From contig CANFIV010000114.1 in assembly GCA_947446935.1 (NCBI GenBank), positions 1 through 5,861 on the forward strand: a stretch of 5,861 nt of DNA, read 5' to 3'. Numbering within the stretch: the stretch's first letter is position 1; every line of letters begins with the position of its first letter. Of the stretch, positions 1 through 5,588 are shown piece after piece. Made by a program: the position numbers and the translations under genes. Source of the DNA: Sphingomonadaceae bacterium. Lineage in GTDB: Bacteria; Pseudomonadota; Alphaproteobacteria; Sphingomonadales; Sphingomonadaceae. The notes under the pieces were generated by a model that saw nothing but the letters and a program-made list of their open reading frames with translations, ran no database searches and was not told where the DNA came from.

Positions 1-10
1 GAAAGGTATT

Positions 11-403
11 ATGGCCCAATTGCTTGAGCCCATTGCAGAAAACCTGTGGACCAACGAGGCCGAGCCGTCGTTGATCGGCGGGCGGCTGCCCAGCGGCAAG
101 ATCGTGTTCCCCTACCCCAGCGGCGATGCGGCGGAGGGTGTGGAGCCCGTCCGTCTATCGCGCAAGGGCACGCTGTGGTCGTGGACCCGGCAGGATTTCC
201 AGCCGAAGGAGCCCTATGAGGGGCCAGAGCCGTTCGTGCCGTTCCTGCTCGGCTATGTCGAACTGCCCGGCGAGGTGATCGTCGAGACGCGCATCGTGGA
301 CGCGGTGCTGGAAGATCTGAAGCTTGGCATGCCGATGGAATTCGTGGTCGCACCGTTCGACGCGACCCGTTCGACTTATGCCTTTCGGCCGGAGAAATCG
401 TGA
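11..403 (+). CDS. DUF35/OB-fold protein, partner of the adjacent thiolase-like enzyme
   Basis: This 130-residue protein looks like the OB-fold accessory subunit (DUF35 family) that binds thiolase-like enzymes and helps place acyl-CoA substrates. Visible family features are the N-terminal helix with LW at 12-13, the LIGGR...GKIVFP stretch at 21-34 where a rubredoxin-like zinc ribbon normally lies, and an OB fold from about 45 to 127. The OB fold includes KGTLWSWT (52-59), PFLLGYVELP and the LKLGMPMEFVV strand. The protein contains no cysteine, so the usual four zinc ligands (two CxxC pairs) are all absent. The length is normal for a stand-alone DUF35 protein. The ATG is preceded by GAAAGG at bases 1-6, four bases upstream. 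The stop codon overlaps the thiolase start by one base, which supports translational coupling and complex formation. Family assignment is firm; the role as a complex partner is inferred from family knowledge and position. Confidence 0.85.
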   Translation: MAQLLEPIAENLWTNEAEPSLIGGRLPSGKIVFPYPSGDAAEGVEPVRLSRKGTLWSWTRQDFQPKEPYEGPEPFVPFLLGYVELPGEVIVETRIVDAVLEDLKLGMPMEFVVAPFDATRSTYAFRPEKS

Positions 404-1548
404 TGGAAGACGTCTATATCATCGGGGCCGGGATCCATCCGTTCGGCCGGACTGACGGGCGCTCGGGCCGCGATCAGGGCGTGTTTGCCGTGCGGCAGGC
501 CATGGCCGATGCCGGGATCGACTGGACCGACGTCGGCTGCGCTTATGGCGGCTCGGCTGCGGCGGGCAGCGCCGACATCATGGTCAACGAGTTGGGCCTT
601 ACCGGCCTGCCGTTTATCAACGTGAGCAATGGCTGCGCCACAGGTGGCAGCGCGCTCGCCTCGGCGCGCAACGCGATTGCTGCGGGCGAGTTCGACGTGG
701 CTTTGGCGGTCGGCTTCGACAAGCATCCGCGCGGTGCGTTCAATGCGAAGCCGAAGGATTACGGCCTGCCCGAATGGTACGGCCAGACCGGCATGATGCT
801 GACGACGCAGTTCTTTGCGCTCAAGATCCAGCGCTACATGCAGCTTTATGGGATCAGCCGCGAAACGCTCGGCCGCGTGGCTGAAAAGGCGTTCCGCAAC
901 GGTGTCCATGCCGATCACGCGTGGCGCCGCTCGCCGGTCGATCTGGAAACGATCCTGAACTCGACGATGGTCAACGATCCGCTGACCAAATACATGTTCT
1001 GCGCACCGGCTGAAGGCGCGGTGGCGCTGATTCTCGCGAGTGGGAAGAAAGTGCGTGAACTCGGCGCGGACGCGGTGAAGATTGCCAGCGTTGCGGTGCG
1101 CACGCGGCCGCCGGGCTCGTTCGAGGTGTTTGCGCCTTCGGTCGATATCGAGAACGGCGGCAAGCCGACGATCCTGGCTTCCAAGGCTGCGTTCGAACAG
1201 GCCGGGATCGGGCCGGAGGACATTTCGGTCGCGCAGCTGCAGGACACCGAGTCGGGCGCTGAAATCATGCACATGGCCGAAAACGGCTTCTGCAAGGACG
1301 GCGATCAGGAACAGTGGCTGCGCGAAGGCCGCACCGAAATTCGCGGCAAGCTGCCGGTCAACACCGATGGCGGCTGCCTTGCCTGCGGGGAACCGATCGG
1401 CGCGTCGGGCTTGCGGCAGGTCTATGAAAACACCGTGCAACTGCGCGGCCGCGGCGGTGGCCGTCAGGTGCCGAACGCGCCCAAGACGGCCTACAGCCAT
1501 GTTTACGGCGCTCCCGGCCTGTCCGGCGTCGCAATTCTGGAGCGTTGA
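403..1548 (+). CDS. Thiolase-like acyl-CoA C-C bond enzyme with altered catalytic loops
   Basis: This 381-residue protein belongs to the thiolase superfamily, closest in style to the SCP2-thiolase/lipid-transfer group that pairs with DUF35 proteins. The nucleophile loop NGCATGG is intact, with Cys78 at bases 634-636. Three other loops differ. The SCP2-type HDCF position reads QDTE (280-283), the GHP loop reads GEPIGASG with Glu330 replacing His (codon 1390-1392), and the C-terminal CxG loop reads HVYGAPG (366-372). Classical thiolysis is therefore uncertain; retro-aldol or retro-Claisen cleavage, or another reaction on a CoA ester, is possible. The ATG at 403 lies 8 bases after GGAG (391-394) and overlaps the preceding stop as TGATG. 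A GTG at 400 is a close alternative adding one residue. The SDR gene begins 5 bases after the stop. Superfamily is certain; the exact reaction is not. Confidence 0.9.
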   Translation: MEDVYIIGAGIHPFGRTDGRSGRDQGVFAVRQAMADAGIDWTDVGCAYGGSAAAGSADIMVNELGLTGLPFINVSNGCATGGSALASARNAIAAGEFDVALAVGFDKHPRGAFNAKPKDYGLPEWYGQTGMMLTTQFFALKIQRYMQLYGISRETLGRVAEKAFRNGVHADHAWRRSPVDLETILNSTMVNDPLTKYMFCAPAEGAVALILASGKKVRELGADAVKIASVAVRTRPPGSFEVFAPSVDIENGGKPTILASKAAFEQAGIGPEDISVAQLQDTESGAEIMHMAENGFCKDGDQEQWLREGRTEIRGKLPVNTDGGCLACGEPIGASGLRQVYENTVQLRGRGGGRQVPNAPKTAYSHVYGAPGLSGVAILER

Positions 1549-1553
1549 CGCAC

Positions 1554-2324
1554 ATGGGGAAAATGACCGGCAAAGTTGCGCTCATTTCGGGCGGCGCGGA
1601 GGGGATCGGCGGCACCGTCGCGCGCCTGTTCGTGGCCGAAGGCGGCAGCGTGATGCTGGGCGATCTGCAACTCGACAAGGCCAAGGCCCATGCGGCTGAA
1701 CTCGGGCCGAATGCCGATGCCGTGCAGCTTGATGTGCGCGATCTGGCGCAGTGGGAAGCGGCGGTTGCAGCCACCCTGGCACGCTTCGGCAAGCTGACTA
1801 CGCTGTGCAACATCGCTGGCATTTCCGAGCCCGGCAATACGGTCGATGTCGATCTCGACAGCTGGAACCGGCACATCGCGATCAACCTCACCGGCACGTT
1901 CTATGGCTGCCGGGCAGCGATTCCGGCGCTCGCTGCCTCCGGCGAGGCGGCGACGATCGTTAATATCGGTTCGATGCTGGCGCACCGCGCGGCGGGGGGC
2001 ATGGCCGCCTATTGCGCTTCCAAGGCCGGAGTTACGCACCTTACGAAATCGGTTGCGCTCGATTGTGCCGAGCGCGGGCTCAATATCCGCGCCAACACCG
2101 TGCATCCCGGTGCGATCCGCACTCCGATGTACAACCGCTATCTCAATGCCGGCGGGGCAACGCCCGAAGAGATCGAGACCGTTATGGCAGCAGCCCACCC
2201 GATGGGCCGGGTCGGCGAGCCGGACGAAGTCGCAAAGGCGATCCTGTTTCTGAGCTGCGAGGATTCTAGCTTCACCAGCGGCACCGATCTCAATGTCGAC
2301 GGGGCCAGCGCGATCCGCAGCTAG
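1554..2324 (+). CDS. Classical SDR family oxidoreductase, probably NAD-dependent
   Basis: This 256-residue protein is a classical short-chain dehydrogenase/reductase, probably oxidising a secondary alcohol or reducing the matching ketone in the cytoplasm. The nucleotide-binding loop is SGGAEGIG (12-19). Asp37 at the end of the second strand favours NAD over NADP. The usual NNAG motif reads NIAG (86-89). The catalytic set is complete: Asn111, Ser140 (NIGSM), Tyr153 and Lys157 (YCASK). The HPGAIRTPM segment and the C-terminal SGTDLNVDG are standard. The ATG at 1554 follows GGAG (1539-1542) by 11 bases, within the end of the thiolase gene. An ATG at 1563 would remove three residues but has no well-spaced ribosome site. 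The 5-base gap to the thiolase gene implies one transcript, so it may make or use the beta-keto substrate of that enzyme. The substrate is unknown; hydroxyacyl-CoA or hydroxysteroid-like alcohols fit the family. Confidence 0.92.
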   Translation: MGKMTGKVALISGGAEGIGGTVARLFVAEGGSVMLGDLQLDKAKAHAAELGPNADAVQLDVRDLAQWEAAVAATLARFGKLTTLCNIAGISEPGNTVDVDLDSWNRHIAINLTGTFYGCRAAIPALAASGEAATIVNIGSMLAHRAAGGMAAYCASKAGVTHLTKSVALDCAERGLNIRANTVHPGAIRTPMYNRYLNAGGATPEEIETVMAAAHPMGRVGEPDEVAKAILFLSCEDSSFTSGTDLNVDGASAIRS

Positions 2325-2373
2325 CCCACCGAAAATGCTGCACCGCGCCGCAGAGCCGGGCAGTTTTCACCAT

Positions 2374-2379
2374 AGGAGA
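2374..2379 (+). promoter_or_regulatory. Ribosome binding site of the NmrA-like gene
   Basis: AGGAGA lies 8 bases before the ATG at 2388 and is the best Shine-Dalgarno match on the + strand of this window. It fixes the start of the NmrA-like gene and shows that gene can be translated independently of the SDR gene 63 bases upstream. I see no convincing promoter or terminator in 2325-2387, so read-through from upstream is likely. Confidence 0.75.
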
Positions 2380-2387
2380 GAAACGAA

Positions 2388-3320
2388 ATGGCTTTGGTAT
2401 CCGTCGTGGGCGCAACCGGCCGTCAGGGCTTGGCGCAAGTCCGTCAGCTTGTTGCGGCGGGGCACTCCGTCCGCGCGCTGTCGCGCAACGAGAAGCCCGA
2501 TCTCGGGCCGACCAACGCCGATATCGAAACCCGCGTGATCGATCTCTATGACCGCTCGACCTATGTGAAGGCGCTCGAAGGCTCTGACGCGGTGTTTTAC
2601 AACCATCCGCTGCAGCTGCGCGATTCCCGCGCCGAACTCGCCGGCTGGATCGGCGAGGCGGCCAAGGAAGTCGATGCCAAGCGCTTTGTTTGGAACACCT
2701 CGAGCTGGATCCCGGACAAGCCCGGCGATGCCTTCACTTATGCCGGCAATACGGCAGGGATCAACGCGCTGTTCCGCTCAGGGGTTCCGGCCACGGTGTT
2801 TGGTTCGGTGCTGTTCATGGACAACCTTCTCACCAACTGGGCGCGCCCGTTCATCGTGCACGAGAGCCGCTACGTCTACCCGCACAAGCCGACCCTTGGC
2901 GCGAACTGGATCAGCCTGGATGACGTCGGCAAGATCATGGTCCACGCGCTGGAGCGCCCCGATCTGGAAGGCGCGTGGATGAACATTGGCGGACCGGAGC
3001 GGCTGCTGCCGCCGCAAGTCGCACAGATCCTCTCCGACCACTTCGGCCGCACGATCAAGTATGATCCCTGCACCCCGGAAGAGTTCGGCGATCTGCTGGT
3101 GGCCGCGCTGGGCGATTCGATGGCCGAAGAAATGCGCGTGCCCTATTCGGCGGGGATTGCGGCGTTCTACAATTACAACAACACTGCACCGACCAAGCCC
3201 TTCGAGGTCAATACGCAGGCGATGATGGAGCGGCTGCCGGGGATCGAGCTGGAAACACTGGCGCAATGGGTGGCGCGGCAGGACTGGTCCGACACGGCGC
3301 ACCGGCCTTCGGCGGGGTAG
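2388..3320 (+). CDS. NmrA-like NAD(P)-binding (atypical SDR) protein
   Basis: This 310-residue protein has an N-terminal Rossmann fold of the NmrA-like, atypical SDR type. The dinucleotide loop GATGRQG (8-14) directly follows the first strand, and RALSRNEK (29-36) closes the second, with Arg33 suggesting NADP(H). WNTSSWIPDK (102-111) and the FGSVLFMDNLL region (138-148) match the NmrA pattern. LGANWISLDDVGKIMVHAL fits the conserved segment that contacts the cofactor, followed by a NIGGPE motif. There is no YxxxK pair as in classical SDRs. Family members range from redox-sensing regulators to real reductases such as isoflavone-type and quinone reductases, so the role could be catalytic or regulatory. 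It is the last + strand gene before the convergent hairpin region and probably belongs to the same transcript as the three genes upstream. Family is secure; function is unassigned. Confidence 0.87.
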   Translation: MALVSVVGATGRQGLAQVRQLVAAGHSVRALSRNEKPDLGPTNADIETRVIDLYDRSTYVKALEGSDAVFYNHPLQLRDSRAELAGWIGEAAKEVDAKRFVWNTSSWIPDKPGDAFTYAGNTAGINALFRSGVPATVFGSVLFMDNLLTNWARPFIVHESRYVYPHKPTLGANWISLDDVGKIMVHALERPDLEGAWMNIGGPERLLPPQVAQILSDHFGRTIKYDPCTPEEFGDLLVAALGDSMAEEMRVPYSAGIAAFYNYNNTAPTKPFEVNTQAMMERLPGIELETLAQWVARQDWSDTAHRPSAG

Positions 3321-3323
3321 GGG

Positions 3324-3342
3324 CAAAGGCCCAATCCCTTTG
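3324..3342. repeat. Small inverted repeat just after the NmrA-like gene
   Basis: CAAAGG (3324-3329) and CCTTTG (3337-3342) form a 6-bp stem with a 7-base loop, starting 4 bases after the stop codon. It is weak alone but is the first of three hairpins in a row in this convergent spacer. Confidence 0.45.
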
Positions 3343-3344
3343 AC

Positions 3345-3364
3345 GGGAGAGGGTTGGGAGAGGG
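3345..3364. repeat. 9-bp tandem direct repeat GGGAGAGGG
   Basis: GGGAGAGGG occurs at 3345-3353 and again at 3356-3364, separated by TT. The second copy forms most of the left arm of the next hairpin. Such purine-rich intergenic runs are often parts of dispersed repeats in GC-rich proteobacteria, but whether this one is dispersed cannot be judged from a single window. Confidence 0.5.
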
Positions 3365-3390
3365 GAGCTTGCGCTGTGCGAGCCCCTCTC
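3358..3390. terminator. GC-rich hairpin in convergent spacer, candidate bidirectional terminator
   Basis: GAGAGGGG (3358-3365) pairs perfectly with CCCCTCTC (3383-3390). After a 2-base bulge (AG), CTTGC (3368-3372) pairs with GCGAG (3378-3382) using one G-T pair, leaving a 5-base loop. The hairpin lies between two genes that face each other, where bidirectional termination is expected. No T-run follows directly on either strand, so it is not a textbook intrinsic terminator on its own. Confidence 0.55.
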
Positions 3391-3394
3391 AACT

Positions 3395-3444
3395 CCGGCT
3401 AGGCGCTTCGCGCCAAGCCGGCGTGTCTCTCTCTCTCTCTCTCT
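3395..3444 (+). terminator. Strong hairpin followed by a pyrimidine tract, candidate terminator of the + strand operon
   Basis: CCGGCT (3395-3400) pairs with AGCCGG (3416-3421). Inside an A-A mismatch, GGCGC (3402-3406) pairs with GCGCC (3410-3414) around a TTC loop, giving an 11-bp hairpin. In the + direction it is followed by a (TC)9 tract (3426-3444), which would give a CU-rich RNA rather than the usual U-run. The position, 75 bases after the NmrA-like stop and 45 before the opposing gene's stop, fits a terminator serving the + strand genes and perhaps both directions. Confidence 0.55.
3426..3444. repeat. (TC)9 dinucleotide repeat
   Basis: Nine uninterrupted TC units plus a final T lie in noncoding DNA, 21 bases beyond the stop codon of the - strand TIM-barrel gene. 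The tract can vary in length by slippage, but it lies in no reading frame here, so any effect would be on termination or mRNA 3' ends. Confidence 0.9.
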
Positions 3445-3465
3445 TCAAACCACAGCCAAGCAGGT

Positions 3466-4263
3466 CTACCGCGCTGCAAGCCACCGCCGCGTGGCTGCTG
3501 CGACAGCTTTTGCCCGCTCGCCCGCATCGGGATAGGCATCGCGCAGCGCCTTCGAGCGCAGCTCGATGCTGAGCGGTATGCCCGGTGGCAGCGCCTTGTA
3601 GAGCGCATCTAGCGGCAGGCCGCCTTCGCCGCATTGTTCGCGCAAGTCGATGGCGTCGGTAATGATTGCGCCGAAATCCGCCGGATCGGGGCGCGTCGCC
3701 GGGGCGTCGCAAAACTGGGCGTAGGGGAGCAGTTCGGGCGGGACTTTCGCGATATCGGCGATGGGGCTGAGCGAGCGGTCGACGTGGATCGGATCGATCA
3801 GCAGCGCGCGCAGGGGGTGGGCGACGGCATCGAGCACGGCCATCGCCATCGCGAGGTTTTTCACTTCGGTGAAGATGCCGAACTCCAGCGCCACCCGCAT
3901 GCCGGAGCCTTCCGCATGGGTGCACAGCTCGGCCAGTCGCGCGGCGGTTGCGCCCATATCGGGATCGGAGGAGACGCAGAGCACGTTTTTCGCGCCCAGC
4001 GCCGCGCCGATATCGATCGTCCGTTTGTGCAGCTTCAAATCTTCGCCCGGCTTGATCCAGATGACTTCGACATCGAGCAGTTCGAGCCCGGTGTCCGCCA
4101 GCGCGGCGCGGGCATCGCGGGTGGTGGTCTCGGTCCAATGTTCAGGCTCGACCCATAGTCCCGTTGCATCGAAGCCGCCGGTGGCGGCGGCCCGGATCGT
4201 TTCGACCGGGCCGGAGTCCGGCACGATGCCCGAGGCGAAGGAGATGCGGTTCCTATTGGCCAC
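3466..4263 (-). CDS. Sugar-phosphate-isomerase/AP-endonuclease-like TIM-barrel protein
   Basis: This 265-residue protein matches the xylose-isomerase-like TIM-barrel fold (AP endonuclease 2 family), whose members are metal-dependent isomerases, epimerases and some lyases. The first strand is ISFASG (7-12), followed by GFDATGLWVEP (30-40). Likely metal ligands are Glu127 (ALEFG), Asp157 and His160 (IDPIHVD), Asp186 (QFCDAP) and Glu234 (LSIEL). Gln183 stands where many relatives have a His ligand. CGEGGLPLDAL (211-221) fits the conserved pre-final-strand segment. The start is taken as GTG at 4263-4261, one base after the TAG of the upstream SDR, with GGGAG inside the SDR end as ribosome site. 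The frame stays open further upstream, but that part overlaps the SDR gene and lacks family character. Location in a CoA/SDR cluster suggests ring or hydroxy-keto isomerisation rather than sugar use, which is inference. Confidence 0.85.
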   Translation of the reverse strand: MANRNRISFASGIVPDSGPVETIRAAATGGFDATGLWVEPEHWTETTTRDARAALADTGLELLDVEVIWIKPGEDLKLHKRTIDIGAALGAKNVLCVSSDPDMGATAARLAELCTHAEGSGMRVALEFGIFTEVKNLAMAMAVLDAVAHPLRALLIDPIHVDRSLSPIADIAKVPPELLPYAQFCDAPATRPDPADFGAIITDAIDLREQCGEGGLPLDALYKALPPGIPLSIELRSKALRDAYPDAGERAKAVAAATRRWLAAR

Positions 4264-4264
4264 C

Positions 4265-5005
4265 CTAGATAGAGCTCCCGCCGTCCACCCGGAATTCCGC
4301 GCCGGTGGTGAAGTTGGCTTCGTCAGAGGCGAGGTAGACCGCCATGGCAGCGATATCTTCAGGCTTGCCGATGCGGCCGATGGGGTGGACCGCAACCCAG
4401 CCGGCATAGACTTCATCAGGATTGGGCACCTGGGCCAGCACCTTGTCCAGAATGGGCGTGTGGATCACGCCCGGATGGATCGAGTTGCAGCGAATGCCAT
4501 AGCCGCTCTTGGCACAGTGCATCGCGACCGACTTGGTCATGAGCGTCACCGCCGCCTTCGCGCCATTGTAGGCCACCAGATCAGCAGTCGCCTTGATCCC
4601 GGCGAGCGACGACATGTTGATGATCGAACCGCCGTGGTTTTTCATTGCGGCAACGGCGTATTTGCAGCCCAGGAAAACGCCGACCACGTCGATGTCAAAC
4701 TCGTGGCGGAACTGCTCCAGCGTGACCTGCTCGATGTTGCCCGCCGTGGTGATGCCGGCGTTGTTGATCACGCAATCGAGCGTGTCGATCCCCTCCACTG
4801 CGCGGGCCCAATCGGCTTCCTGCGTGACATCGAGGTGGACGTAACGGGCCTTGGGAGCGAGCTCGGCGGCGAGAGCCTCGCCGTTCGGGTCATCGATATC
4901 CGCGATCACGACATTGGCCCCCTCGGCCACGAAGCGCCGCGCCATGGCAGCGCCGAGGCCCGATGAGCCGCCGGTGATGAGAGCCGTTTTCCCGTTCAGT
5001 CGCAT
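4265..5005 (-). CDS. Classical SDR family oxidoreductase with Asn-to-Asp change in the catalytic tetrad
   Basis: This 246-residue classical short-chain dehydrogenase has TGGSSGLG (11-18) for cofactor binding, Asp36 favouring NAD, NNAG (81-84), Ser133 (NMSSLAG) and the YNGAK pair Tyr146/Lys150. The HPGVIHTP segment and C-terminal VDGGSSI are typical. The tetrad Asn, normally in a vNvxG-type segment, is replaced by Asp106 in DIDVVG (codon at 4688-4690), which may change proton relay or activity. The ATG at 5005-5003 follows GGGAGA (5016-5011) by 5 bases. It is the middle gene of a - strand operon, 31 bases after the SnoaL-like gene and one base before the TIM-barrel gene. Its N-terminal half resembles the SDR at 5589 more than the one at 1554. 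It probably interconverts an alcohol and a ketone in the same pathway; the substrate is unknown. Confidence 0.92.
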   Translation of the reverse strand: MRLNGKTALITGGSSGLGAAMARRFVAEGANVVIADIDDPNGEALAAELAPKARYVHLDVTQEADWARAVEGIDTLDCVINNAGITTAGNIEQVTLEQFRHEFDIDVVGVFLGCKYAVAAMKNHGGSIINMSSLAGIKATADLVAYNGAKAAVTLMTKSVAMHCAKSGYGIRCNSIHPGVIHTPILDKVLAQVPNPDEVYAGWVAVHPIGRIGKPEDIAAMAVYLASDEANFTTGAEFRVDGGSSI

Positions 5006-5036
5006 GTTCTTCTCCCGTTATTGTTTTTCGCGCCGC

Positions 5037-5501
5037 TTACCCGTTCGCCGGATCGACTCGCTCCCAGTCATGCCAGGCCTGTCGCTGCACGATGATCCAC
5101 TGCCCGCCGCGTTTTTCCAGCCGGTCGCAATAGCGGCCCGCGACGATCCAGTCGGTCGCCTTGCCGCCGGTTGGCACGGGGGTGCCCTCCATGTGGCCGG
5201 CCTCGATCAGGTGGTAGGCGACGAAATTGGCCTCTGTCTCCACACTCGTGCCGTCCTCGGCGAAGGTAAAGTGCACGTTGCTGATGCTGTGGTGCGTGGC
5301 AGGGATCGTACCCAGCACGGCACTGGCAAAACCGATAAATTCATCCGCCGAACCGACGAAAGTGGAGTGGCGGTGGACGTGATCATCGGCGAAGCAGGAG
5401 CGCACCAAAGTCCAGTCGCGCCGGTCGATTCCCTTGCAATAGCGGTGGAGCACATCGCGAACTTCCTCGCGCGCCAGCAGCTCTTCGGTCGTCACTGCCA
5501 C
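5037..5501 (-). CDS. SnoaL-like / NTF2-fold protein (putative dehydratase, isomerase or cyclase)
   Basis: This 154-residue protein has the SnoaL-like (nuclear transport factor 2 fold) pattern. The N-terminal helix contains LLAREEVRDVLHRYCKGID (8-26), then RRDWTLVRSCFADD (27-40), a His-rich segment (His41, His43, His45), THHSISN (69-75) and a C-terminal strand ending in WHDWERVDP. Family members include polyketide cyclases, ketosteroid-isomerase-like enzymes, steroid dehydratases and ring-hydroxylase small-subunit relatives. Asp/His pairs in the cone-shaped pocket do acid-base chemistry; Asp39/Asp40 and the histidines are the candidates here. GTG at 5501-5499 follows AGGGGAGAG (5512-5504) closely. 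A second GTG at 5495-5493 has more usual spacing and would drop two residues. It is the first gene of the - strand operon (SnoaL, SDR, TIM barrel). A dehydration or isomerisation step is the best guess; the fold is confident, the reaction is not. Confidence 0.87.
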   Translation of the reverse strand: MAVTTEELLAREEVRDVLHRYCKGIDRRDWTLVRSCFADDHVHRHSTFVGSADEFIGFASAVLGTIPATHHSISNVHFTFAEDGTSVETEANFVAYHLIEAGHMEGTPVPTGGKATDWIVAGRYCDRLEKRGGQWIIVQRQAWHDWERVDPANG

Positions 5502-5518
5502 GGCTCTCCCCTCTCTTT

Positions 5519-5540
5519 TGCTAGTAACGCCCGTCTAGCA
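5519..5540. promoter_or_regulatory. Dyad TGCTAG-N10-CTAGCA, candidate operator between divergent genes
   Basis: TGCTAG (5519-5524) and CTAGCA (5535-5540) are perfect inverted half-sites separated by 10 bases, with an ACG-CC-CGT near-symmetric centre. The dyad is 17 bases from the SnoaL-like start and 48 bases from the start of the + strand SDR, in the only divergent spacer of the window. CTAG is generally scarce in proteobacterial DNA, so two copies here stand out. Symmetry and position fit a dimeric repressor or activator site; no regulator gene is in the window. Confidence 0.45.
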
Positions 5541-5574
5541 TCCGGGGTGATTTGGTGGGAACTTGCATAATTGA

Positions 5575-5580
5575 GAGGAA
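5575..5580 (+). promoter_or_regulatory. Ribosome binding site of the rightmost SDR gene
   Basis: GAGGAA at 5575-5580 lies 8 bases before the ATG at 5589. It selects this start for the truncated SDR, whose coding frame has no stop before the window edge. Confidence 0.65.
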
Positions 5581-5588
5581 AGCCGGGA

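Noticed and set aside
376..1500. Long open frame of 374 codons on the - strand across the thiolase-like gene
   Set aside because: It is antisense to a clear thiolase-family gene, has no recognisable domain and is rich in Arg/Ala/His as expected for the reverse frame of GC-rich coding DNA.
2325..2387. The 63-base gap before the NmrA-like gene as a separate promoter or terminator region
   Set aside because: Apart from the ribosome site I find no convincing stem-loop with a T-run and no promoter pair; the simplest reading is an internal operon spacer.
4264..4416. Upstream extension of the TIM-barrel gene to an ATG at 4416
   Set aside because: The extra 51 residues overlap the SDR gene in another frame and are low-complexity, and family members begin near the ISFASG strand. 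The GTG at 4263 fits better.
3761..4966. Long open frame of 401 codons on the + strand across the TIM-barrel and SDR genes
   Set aside because: It runs antisense to two well-supported genes with conserved motifs, its product matches no family I can recognise, and it has no good ribosome site.
5566..5571. CATAAT as a -10 promoter element for the rightmost SDR gene
   Set aside because: A transcript starting about 7 bases downstream would begin inside the ribosome binding site at 5575-5580, and no reasonable -35 element lies about 17 bases upstream.
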